DNA of 64,000 bases from Cryptomeria japonica (taxonomy: Eukaryota; Streptophyta; Pinopsida; Cupressales; Cupressaceae): assembly GCF_030272615.1 (NCBI RefSeq), contig NC_081407.1:378260266-378324265 (forward strand), written 5' to 3'. The notes under the pieces are model-generated. The model made no database searches. It saw only the letters and a list, made by a program, of their open reading frames with translations, and was not told the origin of the DNA. The position numbers were made by a program, and so were the translations under genes. Within the stretch, counting starts at the first letter, position 1. Every line of letters begins with the position of its first letter. This document shows positions 12,780 through 26,168 of this stretch, piece after piece.

Positions 12780-13455
12780 TTTTCCCATCTCTTAGTGAAA
12801 ATAAATAATTTTAGTATTATAATAACAAGGTAAAAATGATATGAAAGACAAGAAAAGACAACATAGAGAGTACTTAGTGAGAAATAATCAAATCTAGTGA
12901 ATGTTCCATTCCTTTTAATGACACAATTGACAGTTAACCATATTAATTTAAAGTAAAAAAAATTATTGAGTTACATTCTAGAAAAAATATGTCTATCGTA
13001 GATGTGTTGAATTTTTAACTATCAAATTTACAACAATACAACCTCTTTTGAAATAATCTAATACTTATTCTTTACATACATAAATTTTATTTTAGTAACC
13101 AATTAACCCCAAATCTACATTCATTTGGATAACTTGTTTAACCCCAATTTTTAAATTGGCCTCTTTTGAAATCTTCATTACCTATTCTTTACATACATAG
13201 ATTATATTTCATAAAAAAATGAATCTTAAATTTGTATTGATTTGGATAACTTGTATTGATAAGAAGAAAATTGTAGAGTTTTATTTTATATTTATTTTTT
13301 TCATATCCTCCACGTTTTACAAATGAGAGAAAATTGGGAATAAAAAATATGTTGCCTTAAATTCCAAAAATTTGTGAACCACTTAAGAAGCTAATATCAC
13401 AGGGATATAATAAGTAAAAAAATAAATCAAATGCATAATGTTAATAGAGAATTCC
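12780..13455. repeat. Repeat family R, copy 3, left half
   Basis: 12790-12910 repeats 11635-11720 closely. The text just before 13456 (GCATAATGTTAATAGAGAATT) continues after the gypsy element at 26169 (ATTGCATCCTTTATGGG), matching the uninterrupted text at 11837-11870 in copy 2. The gypsy element therefore inserted into this copy. Confidence 0.75.
13451..13455. repeat. Target-site duplication, left (gypsy)
   Basis: ATTCC before the LTR corresponds to ATTGC at 26169-26173 after it: 4 of 5 identical. The empty-site homologue at 11850-11860 (GAGAATTACATCC) supports a 5-bp duplication with one later mutation on this side. Confidence 0.7.
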
Positions 13456-16400
13456 TGTAATGCCCCGCCAGGAACCCTAAAGGATAGCAACACAACAAGG
13501 CAACTAAAAGGCGCAATAATTTTTTTTTTAAAGATTAAAGGAAATAATCAAAACTTTGCTCAATAATTAACATAAGCAGAAGACTAACATTTACATCCTA
13601 AAAGGGTTACCAACGAAGATTACTTCTAAATAAAACCACATCACAATATTAATCCAATCATCCATCTAAAATTAGAGAAAGCCAATAACGATTAAATAGC
13701 TCATATTCATAAATTGATCTCCAATGATAGGCTTAAAGAATTACAACATACATACTTCCAAAGATTCATTTATACATAATAGGAAAGATAATTGAAACAA
13801 TATACATCCCATGACTTAAATTACAATATTCCATAAATTACATGGCTTCCATAGAACAATAAAATACAAAGGTTACAAGTTGTTGATACAATGACCACAC
13901 GGGCCTCAAGGTACAAAATCAAGAACATGAGTGCTACACGAAGCAAGAACCAAGATGCACCGGCGAAGCCAATCCTCGCATGAAGGTAGGAACAAGATAT
14001 CCGATGGGAAGTGGCACTACCACCCGACCATGTGATCCTGTAATGGAACCACCCCACCGTGCTAGGAGATAGCAGAAGACCCTCAAGCAAGCAAGAAAAG
14101 TACAACAGTACACATGACTCCGCAATACACAAGTGACTTGACTCACAAAACACTAGCGACCCTAGAGAGAGAGTGTCATCACATGGCTTAAGATGGTTAC
14201 CCTAGGTAGGTCTCCATAGGTCCCGGCCCCCATCATGGGTTATCCTGGTAACCTCTCCCGAACCCCCGGCTCCATCTAAGCATCATGCGGACCCTACCAT
14301 CCTTTCGTGAGGACAAGGTGGTAGGTTTGCCATTCCAGGCCTTCCCAAACACCTTGAGCCTATACAAGCACTCAACCGTGTACGGGGTGCATTATCTTAA
14401 TTAAATTAATAACTACCCACCCCCTAATCAAATTATTATGTTATCACTTAATAGTTGACTTTCAAGGGGTTATCCTGCCATCCACTTTGGGTGCGGCCCC
14501 CGCCCGAAAGCCACTCTCTCTACTAGGTCACTAACTGGATAAGACTATCTATGAGAACTCTATGGTGGACTAACAACCATAAATTATCCAGACATAACAC
14601 AGGTGGAGGACTCACAGCCACAAACCCAGGGTTAACCATTAAGGACATAACACATAATAGCCCACTTCCTCAAGGTTTGACATCGACACCTGACCAAGGG
14701 TAAACATCGACAACATAATGACCATTTTAAACATAATGCGACGACATTAAAACAACTAGACTGCAATTATTAAAAACACCAGATCCTACACAAGCAATCT
14801 TTCTTTAACCAGTCAACATTTAAATCAATTTAGACAAATGTATATTTCGGCTAATATAAAATAATTCCAAATAACAACTATTTGTCGAATACAATCATCA
14901 TACAATTATTTTTCAATACTTGGATAACAACACTGATATCAAATTTAACCTAAACTTTCCTTAATTCCAACATTAATACTAACCTCTAAATCATTTTATT
15001 TATTTTCACAATACCAAGCAAATAATCCTCATCACTAAAATTGAAAAATTATTAATTAATCTCAACATCATTACAAACTACAATTAACATATTATTATTA
15101 TTTAATATTAAATAATAACATATTGTTATTATTGTTTAAATAACAATATATTATCACTTAATATTAACACAAAATAACACTAATGAATTTTATTTAAACC
15201 ACTAACAATTTATAATATTATTTTCTTTTTTTAAAACTAACAAAAAAAAATATTAAAAAAAACAATTTTAAAACCCCAACGTGGGGCCCCCAAGCACCCA
15301 CGCAACAAGCTGCTATTCCCAGACTGGGGAATGCAGTGCTTGCTGCATTCCTCAGTATTGAGGAAAGCAGCGAGGCTGCAGGGAGAGGGAAGTAGCGTGG
15401 CTGGGTTGAGCCCAGCTCCCCGCCACCGCCCCCAATCCCAAACACCACTAACATTTAATTTTTGCTTTCAATTTTTTTTTTGGTTTTAATAACAATTTAA
15501 ATTTCATTTAAAAAAAAAAACGTCTGAGACAAAATGAAAGAGACTAATAACAGAGACAGAGGTGAAACCCTCTGTTAAAACAAAATTAACAATTAATTTC
15601 CCAGCCACCATAATTTTGACAAACATACAACCAAAAAAAACAAATTGAAAGAATCACTGGTAATGCCAATTTTACCAGCAATTACAAATCTTCTGAGACA
15701 AAACAGGGGCAATAAAATTTCATTCAAATCAGCCCAGTTTGCTCTAAAAATTTAATTAAATGGGAATAAACTTAATCCCCAAACTCCAATTGAATTTATT
15801 TGCTCCCAACAAGCATGAACAAGAAAATTTAACTCATGACCATCATTTTTAAACTGGAAATTACCAGGGAGAGGTATTTTATGAATGCTTGGCAAAATTT
15901 TGCCAGCATAACACTACTAAAACCCAACAAAATTTCCAATTACAAACAGCATAATAAACCAAGAAATTTCTTGCATAAGCAAAGATGAAACAACAAAAAT
16001 TAAGTTATGAAACAACATGGAGAAAGCTTAAGTTTGGTATTTTGATTACAAATTGATAGAATCCTTCTTCCACAAACCCATGACAAACAAACACTCAACA
16101 TCCAAAATTCATAAATCAAGCTTTTAAACAAATAACAGAAAATGGAAAGAAAGCAAGGATTTTTTTGTTGAAATAAACAAGGATTCAACCAACCTCTATG
16201 ATTTCCAAGCAGGAATGGTATGCTTCAGCAGGAATCCCAGCTAGTTCAAACCCAAATCCACCCTTTCAGCAATTTTTCCAGAATTTCTTTCTCCTCCTCC
16301 AAAATAAGCATAAACCCCAAAATCTCCTCTAAGGTAAATTAGTAAGACAATCTCTTTAACCTAATTTTCTAGGTTGCAATATTTCTATTTTTAAAAAAAT

Positions 16401-17363
16401 ATTAAAATCCCACAATTGACTTTCTTTTCTTTTCTTTTTCTCTTTTCATATTCCTCAAAACAAATAAATGAAAATTCCCTCTTTTTTGAAAATTACATGT
16501 TTCATAAATAGCAATTAAATCAACTTTTCTACTAAATAGGAAAACAATGAGTTAGCTTCATTTGCATATATTAAAAGCAATTAACTAATTTATTCTATTT
16601 CTTCCGTTGGATCTAAACACGATTACTTTGCCAAAATAAGCAACTAAAAGTTAAAATCTAATAACTAATCAATTAAGCTTGATTCAAGACATAAGGCATA
16701 ATAAGAAATAAATCGCTCAAGCCGACAAATAATGACAACTTATACTTTAAATAAATAACTGAACCACTATGGCATGCAAATCGAGGAAAGCAAAAAGACT
16801 TGAAATTCGAACAAAAGGGATGAACGACCGACTGACGGCACTCACAAAATAAAGACTGAGGTAAGGACTAGGGTCAAAAGCTATCTCCTCCACTCCCATC
16901 GGACATATAAGGCACGCTTAGACCTGTGAAGCCAGGTGGAGACGATACCCCGTACCTACCCGGTACTTGTACCTGCAATATCCTGCATCATCGAAGCACA
17001 CATAAATGCATATAAATATAGAATACACGGCACGCACACCGATGAAGGAGAATCGCGACGTTCCCTGTCTCATCGAAACGAGTGAAGGAAAATCGTCCCC
17101 TTGCATCCAATACAATAGCAAACACGCAACATATATATGACACATCACCTAGATAAAGTAAGATGTCAGTACGAGCAATAATCCATGAAATGCTAGAAAT
17201 CACCAATACTAAAATACTGAAAATAACTCATGCATCCAATATCCAGATAAACATGAAATAATATCAAATACGTCTGCAAAATGTCGAGCAATAAAGTGTC
17301 AACTGAATAGTAAACTGCAACACAAAGACAGTCTAATAAGTCCGATCAAAACGGGGTACTACA
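13456..17363 (-). repeat. Gypsy 3' LTR (3908 bp)
   Basis: Bounded on the plus strand by TGTAATGCCCC and GGTACTACA, i.e. TG...CA. It contains an AT-rich body, a perfect 24-bp palindrome at 15095-15118 and a strongly GC-rich patch at about 15270-15435. Small ORFs in it (for example 13821-14153, 15218-15454, 16918-17206) recur in all three LTR copies but resemble no known protein and I treat them as chance frames. Confidence 0.95.
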
Positions 17364-17374
17364 TTCTCCCCCAC
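17364..17374 (-). promoter_or_regulatory. Polypurine tract of the gypsy element
   Basis: Read on the minus strand, GTGGGGGAGAA lies immediately before the 3' LTR start TGTAGTACC, the expected place for the primer of plus-strand DNA synthesis. Confidence 0.85.
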
Positions 17375-17398
17375 AAAACTAGGCTTACTCCTGGAAGC

Positions 17399-20300
17399 CT
17401 AAAACAGATAAGGATAGAGCTCTCTCATCTTCGTTGCATCCTCCCATGTCGCCGAGGTCTCATCATTTGGGTCCCATAGGACCCTTACTTGGTCGATGGT
17501 GCGTCCCCTGAGGGTCAAATCCCGACGCTGAAGAATGCGCATGGGCTCCATAGAAAGCTGCCCGTCCTCGACCTGCAAAGCGTTCCAATCAAGAACATGA
17601 GTCACATCTGGGTGATAAGGTCGAAGAACTGAAACATGAAAGACATTGTGGATGCGGGATAGACTCGGTGGCAAGGCAAGACGGTAGGCAACAGGTCCTA
17701 TCCTCTGAAGGATCTCAAACGGGCCAACAAAACGAGGCACCAACTTAGAACCCTTTCCATAACGGATCGGACTCTTACGCAGACGCACTCTCAAGAATAC
17801 ATGGTCGCCAACAGAAAACTGACGATCTACCCTGTGAGCATCTGCATACTTCTCCTGCCTATCATGTGCAGCTACCAAATGCTCACGAATCCGCTCTACC
17901 TGCTGCTCCATCTCTCGAAGGATATCCGGGCCTATGAGCACCCTGTCCTCTAACCGATCCCAACTCAACAGAGTACGGCAAGGACGGCCATACAATGCCT
18001 GAAAGGGAGACATACCTATGGAGCTATGATATCCGTTGTTATAAGCAAACTCCACAAGATAAATATAATCCTCCCAATGCGACTGCTGGTCCATAACATA
18101 CATGCGAAGCATGTCCTCTAAAACCTGATTCACACGCTCAGTCTGACCATCCGTCTCTGGGTGATAAGCTAAACTGAAGTTCAACTGAGTTCCCAAAGCA
18201 TGCTGAAGTGAGGTCCACAATGCTGAGGTAAAGACTGGATCTCTATCAGAGATTATTCACCTCGGAATCCCATGCAATCTCACCACATCTTCCAAGAAGA
18301 CACGAGCCACCACTACTACTGTATAGGAAGCTCGAATAGGAACAAAATGAGCAACCTTCGTCAACCTGTCAACAATGACCATGATGGCATCATGATGACG
18401 TGAAGAAATAGGCAACCCAACAATGAAATCCATGGAAATGATGTCCCATTTCCAATCCGGTACTAAATTAGGCTGTAAAAGCCCTGCTGGGTGCTGATGC
18501 TCCGCCTTCACTCGCTGACATTCCAAACACTTCGACACAAAATCGGCAATGTCACGTTTCATACCAGCCCAATGATAAATCTGTCTAAGATCTGCATGCA
18601 TCTTCTTGACACCTGGATGTGCCGAATAAGGTGCACGATGGGCCTCAGTCATGATCAAAGTGCGAAGACCCTCCAAAGGAGGTACGTAGATCCGACCAAG
18701 ATGACGTAGAATGCCATCCGCCTCAAGACTATACCCAGCGAATCTACCCTCTAAGGGCCTTCCGGACTCCAACACGGCTCTAACATCCTGATACCAAGAG
18801 TCCTGAGGAAGAACTCCAAGAATTCTCTGTCTCAAGTCCACTCCAAGGGACAATGCTGAAACTTCATGCCGCCTACGACTCAAGGCATCAGCCACTACAT
18901 TCTCCTTCCCCTGAATATATCGAACCTCAAAATCATACTCGCAGAGGAATTCCATCCACCTTCACTATCGAGCATTCAAGTTCGGCTGCGTGAAGATATA
19001 TTGCAAACTGCGGTGATCACTATGCAGCTCAAACCGACTCCCTAATAGAAAGTGACGCCACCTAACCAACGCATGCACTACAACTACCAACTCCAAATCA
19101 TGAACTGGATAGTTCAACTCGTGGTCCTTGAGTTTGCGAGACTCATAAGCAACCACATGTCCATCCTGCATAAGCACCGCACCTATACCTTCTAAAGAGA
19201 CATCTGTGCATACCATAAACTCTCTGGATGGATCAGGGACTGTCAAAATCGGAGCACTGACAAGGAGTTCCTTCAAGGCATGAAACGCTGACTCACACTG
19301 CTCTGACCAAACAAACTTCTTCCCTTTCCTCTGAAGAGAAGTAATCGGGTGACCTATACGGGAAAAATCCTTAACAAAGCGTCGGTAATATCCGGCCAAA
19401 CCCACAAAGCTCCGAACCTCTGAAACATTGGTCGGCGCTGGCCAATCCACTATGGCTTGGATCTTTGAAGGATCCACAGATACACCCTCTCCTGAAACCA
19501 CATGACCAAGATATTTCACCTCAGTCTGGAAGAAATCACACTTCGCCAAATTGGCATAAAGCTGATTCTCCCTCAAACATTGCAAAACTAGACGCAGGTG
19601 ACCCTCATGCTCTTCCATAGATCTGGAATAAATCAATATATCATCCAAGAACACAAGGACAAAATGATCCAGGTATGCACGGAAAACCCCATTCATGAGG
19701 CACATGAAAACTGAAGGCACGTTTGTCAACCCAAATGGTACTACTGTGAACTCATAGTGACCATAACGAGTGCGAAACGCTGTCTTATGAATGTCTGCAT
19801 CATGAATGCGCAACTGATGGTACCCAGATTTCAGATCAATCTTAGAGAACACCATGGCTCCCTTCACCTGATCGAAAAGATCATCAATACGAGGCAATGG
19901 ATATCGATTCCGGATGGTTACCTTATTCAGCTGTCGGTAATCAATGCATAACCGAAGAGAACCATCTTTCTTCTTTACGAAGATAATAGGCGCACCCCAA
20001 GGAGAGACACTAGGACGAATGAATCCCTTGGTCAACAATTCCTCCACCTGCAACTTCAACTCACTCAACTCCTGCGTAGTCATCCGATATGGAGCTCTCA
20101 AAATAGGTTCTGCACCAGGAACCAAGTCAATGCGGAAATCTATGTCTCGCTCCGGAGGCATACCAGGAATCTCCAATGGAAACACATCAGCAAACTCTCG
20201 AAGAATAGGGTGCCTATCAAGAGCGATTTCTCGACTCTCTCCCTCATCCAAATCCTCAAGAGTTACTGCAAAAAGCTGACATCCTCTACGCATACACCGC

Positions 20301-22114
20301 TTAAGTTGCATAGCGGAAATCATACGTAAGGATATCGATCTCTGAACTCCAACGATCCCCACTTTCCTGCCATGGTCATCTAAACACTCTACTGTCTTCT
20401 GACAATAGTCCACATGAGCACTGTGAGATGATAACCAATCCATCCCCAACACTACTCCATAAGATCCCAAAGGAATGACACGAAGGTCAATAGAAGTCAC
20501 AAAGGGACCTAGATCCAACTCACAACTAGGAACAAAGGCATCTACGAACACGCGCACCCCGGTAGCCAACTCTACCTGCCACCTATCTGCCTTCTTAGCA
20601 GACGTGAGTCCACACCGCTCCACAATGGACGAAGAAATAAAAGAATCTGATGCACCGGAGTCAAAAAGCACTGAGATAGGGATACCACACAACACACCTG
20701 CGGCCTCAATAACTGTCCCCTGATGCTCAGCCTGGCGGTTATCAACCGCTGCAAACACTCTATGGGACCTACCAGCATCCCCTACTGTAGGCTCTGATGC
20801 AGCTGGCCCCTGATTCCCTGTCTGGTGGATACGCTGAGGACACTGCACGACTATATGACCATATTGCCCACAAGAGTAGCAAACTCCTCTACCTGGTCCT
20901 CTACCTCCAGTCGGCCCACTGGACTGCTAAAAGCTTCCCCTACTAGGGGCCTAAGATGCACTCTGAGAAGACTGTCCTGGAAAACCCTGTTTTCTCCTCC
21001 GCCAGTTCCTGTTTCTTCTATGAGGAGGGTTGCCACCCTGCTGGCCCTGAGACTGTTTCAGTTTCTGCTGCTGCGGTTGCTGTTGCGGCTGCTGCTGCTG
21101 CTGTTGCTGTCCACCCTTAGTGGGTGCCTGAGGAGTCCTGAATGGTGCCGCTGACTGGGACTAATTCCCACGAGCTCTGTTCCCACTGGAAGGAACACTC
21201 CCTATCTGAACTCCTCCCTGTCCACCATGCGCACGGATGAGGTTCTGCTCAACCAATCTGGCTTTCACCACCGCTGCCTCCACTGAAACTGGCTCAAAAA
21301 CTCTAACCCCTCCACTAATGCGGTCGTTAAGACCTCTCAAGAAATGTTGTACGAGCATAGTCTCATCGTTGCCAATCCCGGCATACTGCTTCAGCTCATA
21401 GAATCTATTCTCGAACTGGTCAACTGACATACCAAACTGCCGCAATGCATAGAACTCATCTGCCTGAGTCTGTCTCCACTGCAGTGAGAGAAACCATGCT
21501 CTGAACCTCTCTAAGAAGATCTCCCAAGAAACAGTATTGATATTTAGACCAATCTTCTCCTCCTCTAACTTCCACCATATAGAAGCAAAATCATCGAAAT
21601 GCATGATCACACATCTTGCTCGGGTGTTGCTACTGTATGGGAACATAGCGAAACACCTATCCAAACTAATCAACAAAGTCTCTGCCTCGAGACCTGTGCC
21701 TCGACCATCGAAGAAAGGAGGGTTGGTCCTCAAAAGATCCTTGATGTGACTCGAGGGAGCTGAATCATGACCAACTGGAACCTCTCTCCTCCTAGGAGAC
21801 CTCTCTCTCTCTCTCTCCTCTGAAACATGCTGATGCGACTCCCCAACCTGAGCATGGATGGGCTGCTCACCTTCAGGCCTGGGGCCTAGCCTAGCTAGAA
21901 CTTCCTGAAACATCTGCCTCAGCTCTTCCCTTTCGGGAACCTGCTCTTCTACATGCGGTAATTCCTGATGCACTGACTGATCCTGCTCCACACTCACATG
22001 CGCGGGAGGTGGTGAAGGACTATGGCGGTCTGAACCTCGGCACCGTCTCCCACCTCTACCTCTATTGCGGCCACCAGCACGACCAACTCCCCTAGCTTTC
22101 CTAACCATGACCAA
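17399..22114 (-). pseudogene. Gypsy gag-pol polyprotein frame, six in-frame stops
   Basis: The whole 4716-bp frame stays in one phase. Codons 1-317 are gag, with a retrotransposon-gag core containing LRQFGMSVDQFENRFYEL. A Gln-rich stretch and a CX2CX4HX4C knuckle follow (C412, C415, H420, C425). The protease has DSGAS at about 485. RT carries YRQLNKVT and FLDD at about 822-825; RNase H follows. Integrase shows an HHCC zinc region near 1160-1200 and the final Glu in ETDGQTERVN. The tail has VGPFEILQRIGPVAY (GPY/F) and ends ATWEDATKMRELYPYLF, chromodomain-like. Stops are at 21161-21163, 20951-20953, 20927-20929, 18965-18967, 18962-18964 and 18257-18259: four TAG and two TGA. There are no frameshifts. 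The leader from the LTR to the first ATG is about 146 bases. Confidence 0.93.
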
Positions 22115-22244
22115 ACCTGCAAAAGCGAGAACGGTTCAGATCAATGACAAGGATAAAGCAAGGGAAATCCAAACACTAAGATCTACACACAAGGTCAAAC
22201 TGAATGGGCTCACTACAATCCCAGAGTACCCAATGTTGAAACAT

Positions 22245-22258
22245 GGGCTCTGATACCA
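22245..22258 (-). promoter_or_regulatory. Primer binding site, initiator Met tRNA
   Basis: On the minus strand it reads TGGTATCAGAGCCC, two bases after the 5' LTR end. This is complementary to the 3' end of plant initiator methionine tRNA and fixes element orientation. Confidence 0.95.
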
Positions 22259-22260
22259 AA

Positions 22261-25200
22261 TGTAATGCCCCGCCAGGAACCCTAAAGGATAGCAACACAA
22301 CAAGGCAACTAAAAGGCGCAATAATTTTTTTTTTAAAGATTAAAGGAAATAATCAAAACTTTGCTCAATAATTAACATAAGCGGAAGACTAACATTTACA
22401 TCCTAAAAGGGTTACCAACGAAGATTACTTCTAAATAAAACCACATCACAATATTAATCCAATCATCCATCTAAAATTAGAGAAAGCCAATAACGATTAA
22501 ATAGCTCATATTCATAAATTGATCTCCAAAGATAGGCTTAAAGAATTACAACGTACATACTTCCAAAGATTCATTTATACATAATAGGAAAGATAATTGA
22601 AACAATATACATCCCATGACTTAAATTACAATATTCCATAAATTACATGGCTTCCATAGAACAATAAAATACAAAGGTTACAAGTTGTTGATACAATGAC
22701 CACACGGGCCTCAAGGTACAAAATCAAGAACATGAGTGCTACACGAAGCAAGAACCAAGATGCACCGGCGAAGCCAATCCTCGCATGAAGGTAGGAACAA
22801 GATATCCGATGGGAAGTGGCACTACCACCCGACCATGTGATCCCGTAATGGAACCACCCCACCGTGCTAGGAGATAGCAGAAGACCCTCAAGAAAGAAAG
22901 AAAAGTACAATAGTACACATGACTCCGCAGTACACAAGTGACTCAACTCACAAAACACTAGCGACCCTAGAGAGAGAGTGTCATCACATGGCTTAAGATG
23001 GTTACCCTAGGTAGGTCTCCATAGGTCCCGGCCCCCATCATGGGTTATCTTGCTAACCTCTCCCGAACCCCCGGCTCCATCTAAGCATCATGCGGACCCT
23101 ACCATCCTTTCGTGAGGACAAGGTGGTAGGTTTGCCATTCCAGGCCTTCCCAAACACCTTGAGCCTATACAAGCACTCAACCGTGTACGGGGTGCATTAT
23201 CTTAATTCAATTAATAACTACCCACCCCCTAATCAAATTATTATGTTATCACTTAATAGTTGACTTTCGAGGGGTTATCCTGCCATCCACTTTGGGTGCG
23301 GCCCCCGCCCGAAAGCCACTCTCTCTACTAGGTCACTAACTGGATAAGACTATCTATGAGAACTCTATGGTGGACTAACAACCATAAATTATCCAGACAT
23401 AACACAGGTGGAGGACTCACAGCCACAAACCCAGGGTTGACCATTAAGGACATAACACATAATAGCCCACTTCCTCAAGGTTTGACATCGACACCTGACC
23501 AAGGGTAAACATCGACAACATAATGACCATTTTAAACATAATGCGACGACATTAAAACAACTAGACTGCAATTATTAAAAACACCAGATCCTACACAAGC
23601 AATCTTTCTTTAAGCAGTCAACATTTAAATCAATTTAGACAAATGTATATATCGGCTAATATAAAATAATTCCAAATAACAACTATTTGTCGAATACAAT
23701 CATCATACGATTATTTTTCAATACTTGGATAACAACACTGATATCAAATTTAACCTAAACTTTCCTTAATTCCAACATTAATACTAACCTCTAAATCATT
23801 TTATTTATTTTCACAATACCAGGCAAATAATCCTCATCACTAAAATTGAAAAATTATTAATTAATCTCAACATCATTACAAACTACAATTAACATATTAT
23901 TATTATTTAATATTAAATAATAACATATTGTTATTATTGTTTAAATAACAATATATTATCACTTAATATTAACACAAAATAACACTAATGAATTTTATTT
24001 AAACCACTAACAATTTATAATATTATTTTCTTTTTTTAAAACTAACAAAAAAAAATATTAAAAAAAACAATTTTAAAACCCCAACGTGGGGCCCCCAAGC
24101 ACCCACGCAGCAAGCTGCTGTTCCCAGACTGGGGAATGCAGCGCTTGCTGCATTCCTCAGTCTTGAGGAAAGCAGCGAGGCTGCAGGGAGAGGGGAGTAG
24201 CGTGGCTGGGTTGAGCCCAGCTCCCCGCCACCGCCCCCAATCCCAAACACCACTAACATTTAATTTTTGCTTTCAATTTTTTTTTTGGTTTTAATAACAA
24301 TTTAAATTTCATTTTAAAAAAAAAACATCTGAGACAAAATGAAAGAGACTAATAACAGAGACAGAGGTGAAACCCTCTGTTAAAACAAAATTAACAATTA
24401 ATTTCCCAGCCACCATAATTTTGACAAACATACAACCAAAAAAAACAAATTGAAAGAATCACTGGTAATGCCAATTTTACCAGCAATTACAAATCTTCTG
24501 AGACAAAACAGGGGCAATAAAATTTCATTCAAATCAGCCCAGTTTGCTCTAAAAATTTAATTAAATGGGAATAAACTTAATCCCCAAACTCCAATTGAAT
24601 TTATTTGCTCCCAACAAGCATGAACAAGAAAATTTAACTCATGACCATCATTTTTAAACTGGAAATTACCAGGGAGAGGTATTTTATGAATGCTTGGCAA
24701 AATTTTGCCAGCATAACACTACTAAAACCCAACAAAATTTCCAATTACAAATAGCATAATAAACCAAGAAATTTCTTGCATAAGCAAAGATGAAACAACA
24801 AAAATTAAGTTATGAAACAACATGGAGAAAGCTTAAGTTTGGAATTTTGATTACAAATTGATAGAATCCTTCTTCCACAAACCCATGACAAACAAACACT
24901 CAACATCCAAAATTCATAAATCAAGCTTTTAAACAAATAACAGAAAATGGAAAGAAAGCAAGGATTTTTTTGTTGAAATAAACAAGGATTCAACCAACCT
25001 CTATGATTTCCAAGCAGGAATGGTATGCTTCAGCAGGAATCCCAGCTAGTTCAAACCCAAATCCACCCTTCAAGCAATTTTTCCAGAATTTCTTTCTCCT
25101 CCTCCAAAATAAGCATAACCCCCAAAATCTCCTCTAAGGTAAATTAGTAAGACAATCTCTTTAACCTAATTTTCTAGGTTGCAATATTTCTATTTTTAAA

Positions 25201-26168
25201 AAAATATTAAAATCCCACAATTGACTTTCTTTTCTTTTCTTTTTCTCTTTTCATATTCCTCAAAACAAATAAATGAAAATTCCCTCTTTTTTGAAAATTA
25301 CATTTTTCATAAATAGCAATTAAATCAACTTTTCTACTAAATAGGAAAACAATGAGTTAGCTTCATTTGCATATATTAAAAGCAATTAACTAATTTATTC
25401 TATTTCTTCCATTGGATCTAAACACGATTACTTTGCCAAAATAAGCAACTAAAAGTTAAAATCTAATAACTAATCAATTAAGGTTGATTCAAGACATAAG
25501 GCATAATAAGAAATAAATCGCTCAAGCCGACAAATAATGACAACTTATACTTTAAATAAATAACCGAACCACTATGGCACACAAATCGAGGAAAGCAAAA
25601 AGACTCGAAATTCGAACAAAAGGGATGAACGACCGACTGACGGCACTCACAAAATAAAGACTGAGGTAAGGACTAGGGTCAAAAGCTATCTCCTCCACTC
25701 CCATCGGACATATAAGGCACGCTCAAACCTGTGAAGCCAGGTGGAGACGATACCCCGTACCTACCCGGTACTTGTACCTGCAATATCTTGCATCATCGAA
25801 GCACACATACATGCATATAAATATAGAATACACGGCACGCACACCGATGAAGGAGAATCACGACGTTCCCTATCTCATCGAAACGAGTGAAGGAAAATCG
25901 TCCCCTTGCATCCAATACAATAGCAAACACGCAACATATATATGACACATCGCCTAGATAAAGTAAGATGTCAGGACGAGCAATAATCCATGAAATACTA
26001 GAAATCACCAATACTGAAATACTGAAAATAACTCATGCATCCAATATCCAGATAAACATGAAATAATATCAAATACGTCTGCAAAATGTCGAGCAATAAA
26101 GTGTCAACTGAATAGTAAACTGCAACACAAAGACAGTCTAATAAGTCCGATCAAAACGGGGTACTACA
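22261..26168 (-). repeat. Gypsy 5' LTR (3908 bp)
   Basis: Same length and layout as the 3' LTR, including the 24-bp AT palindrome near 23900 and the GC-rich patch at about 24080-24245. Differences from the 3' LTR are single-base changes spread along its length. As the 5' LTR it should hold the element promoter, but I did not settle on a specific TATA box. Confidence 0.95.

Larger units (their letters stand above)
13456..26168 (-). mobile_element. Ty3/gypsy chromovirus-type retrotransposon, nearly complete
   Basis: 12.7-kb element on the minus strand: 5' LTR 22261-26168, PBS 22245-22258, gag-pol 22114-17399, PPT 17364-17374, 3' LTR 13456-17363. Both LTRs are exactly 3908 bp, begin TGTAGTACCCC and end GGCATTACA when read on the minus strand, and differ by only scattered substitutions by eye, suggesting a fairly recent insertion. 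Domain order is gag, protease, RT, RNase H, integrase, then a GPY/F and chromodomain-like tail, as in chromoviruses such as Tekay/Del. The coding frame has no frameshift but six stop codons, so this copy is non-autonomous now. Confidence 0.95.

Noticed and set aside
13821-17206. Small ORFs in the LTRs (repeated at 22626-26011 and 37394-40931)
   Set aside because: They recur only because the LTR is repeated, change with indels between copies and match no protein family.
19944-20279. Plus-strand ORFs opposite the gypsy gag-pol (also 20475-20723, 20825-21154)
   Set aside because: They are antisense shadows of the real polyprotein frame and lack any domain.
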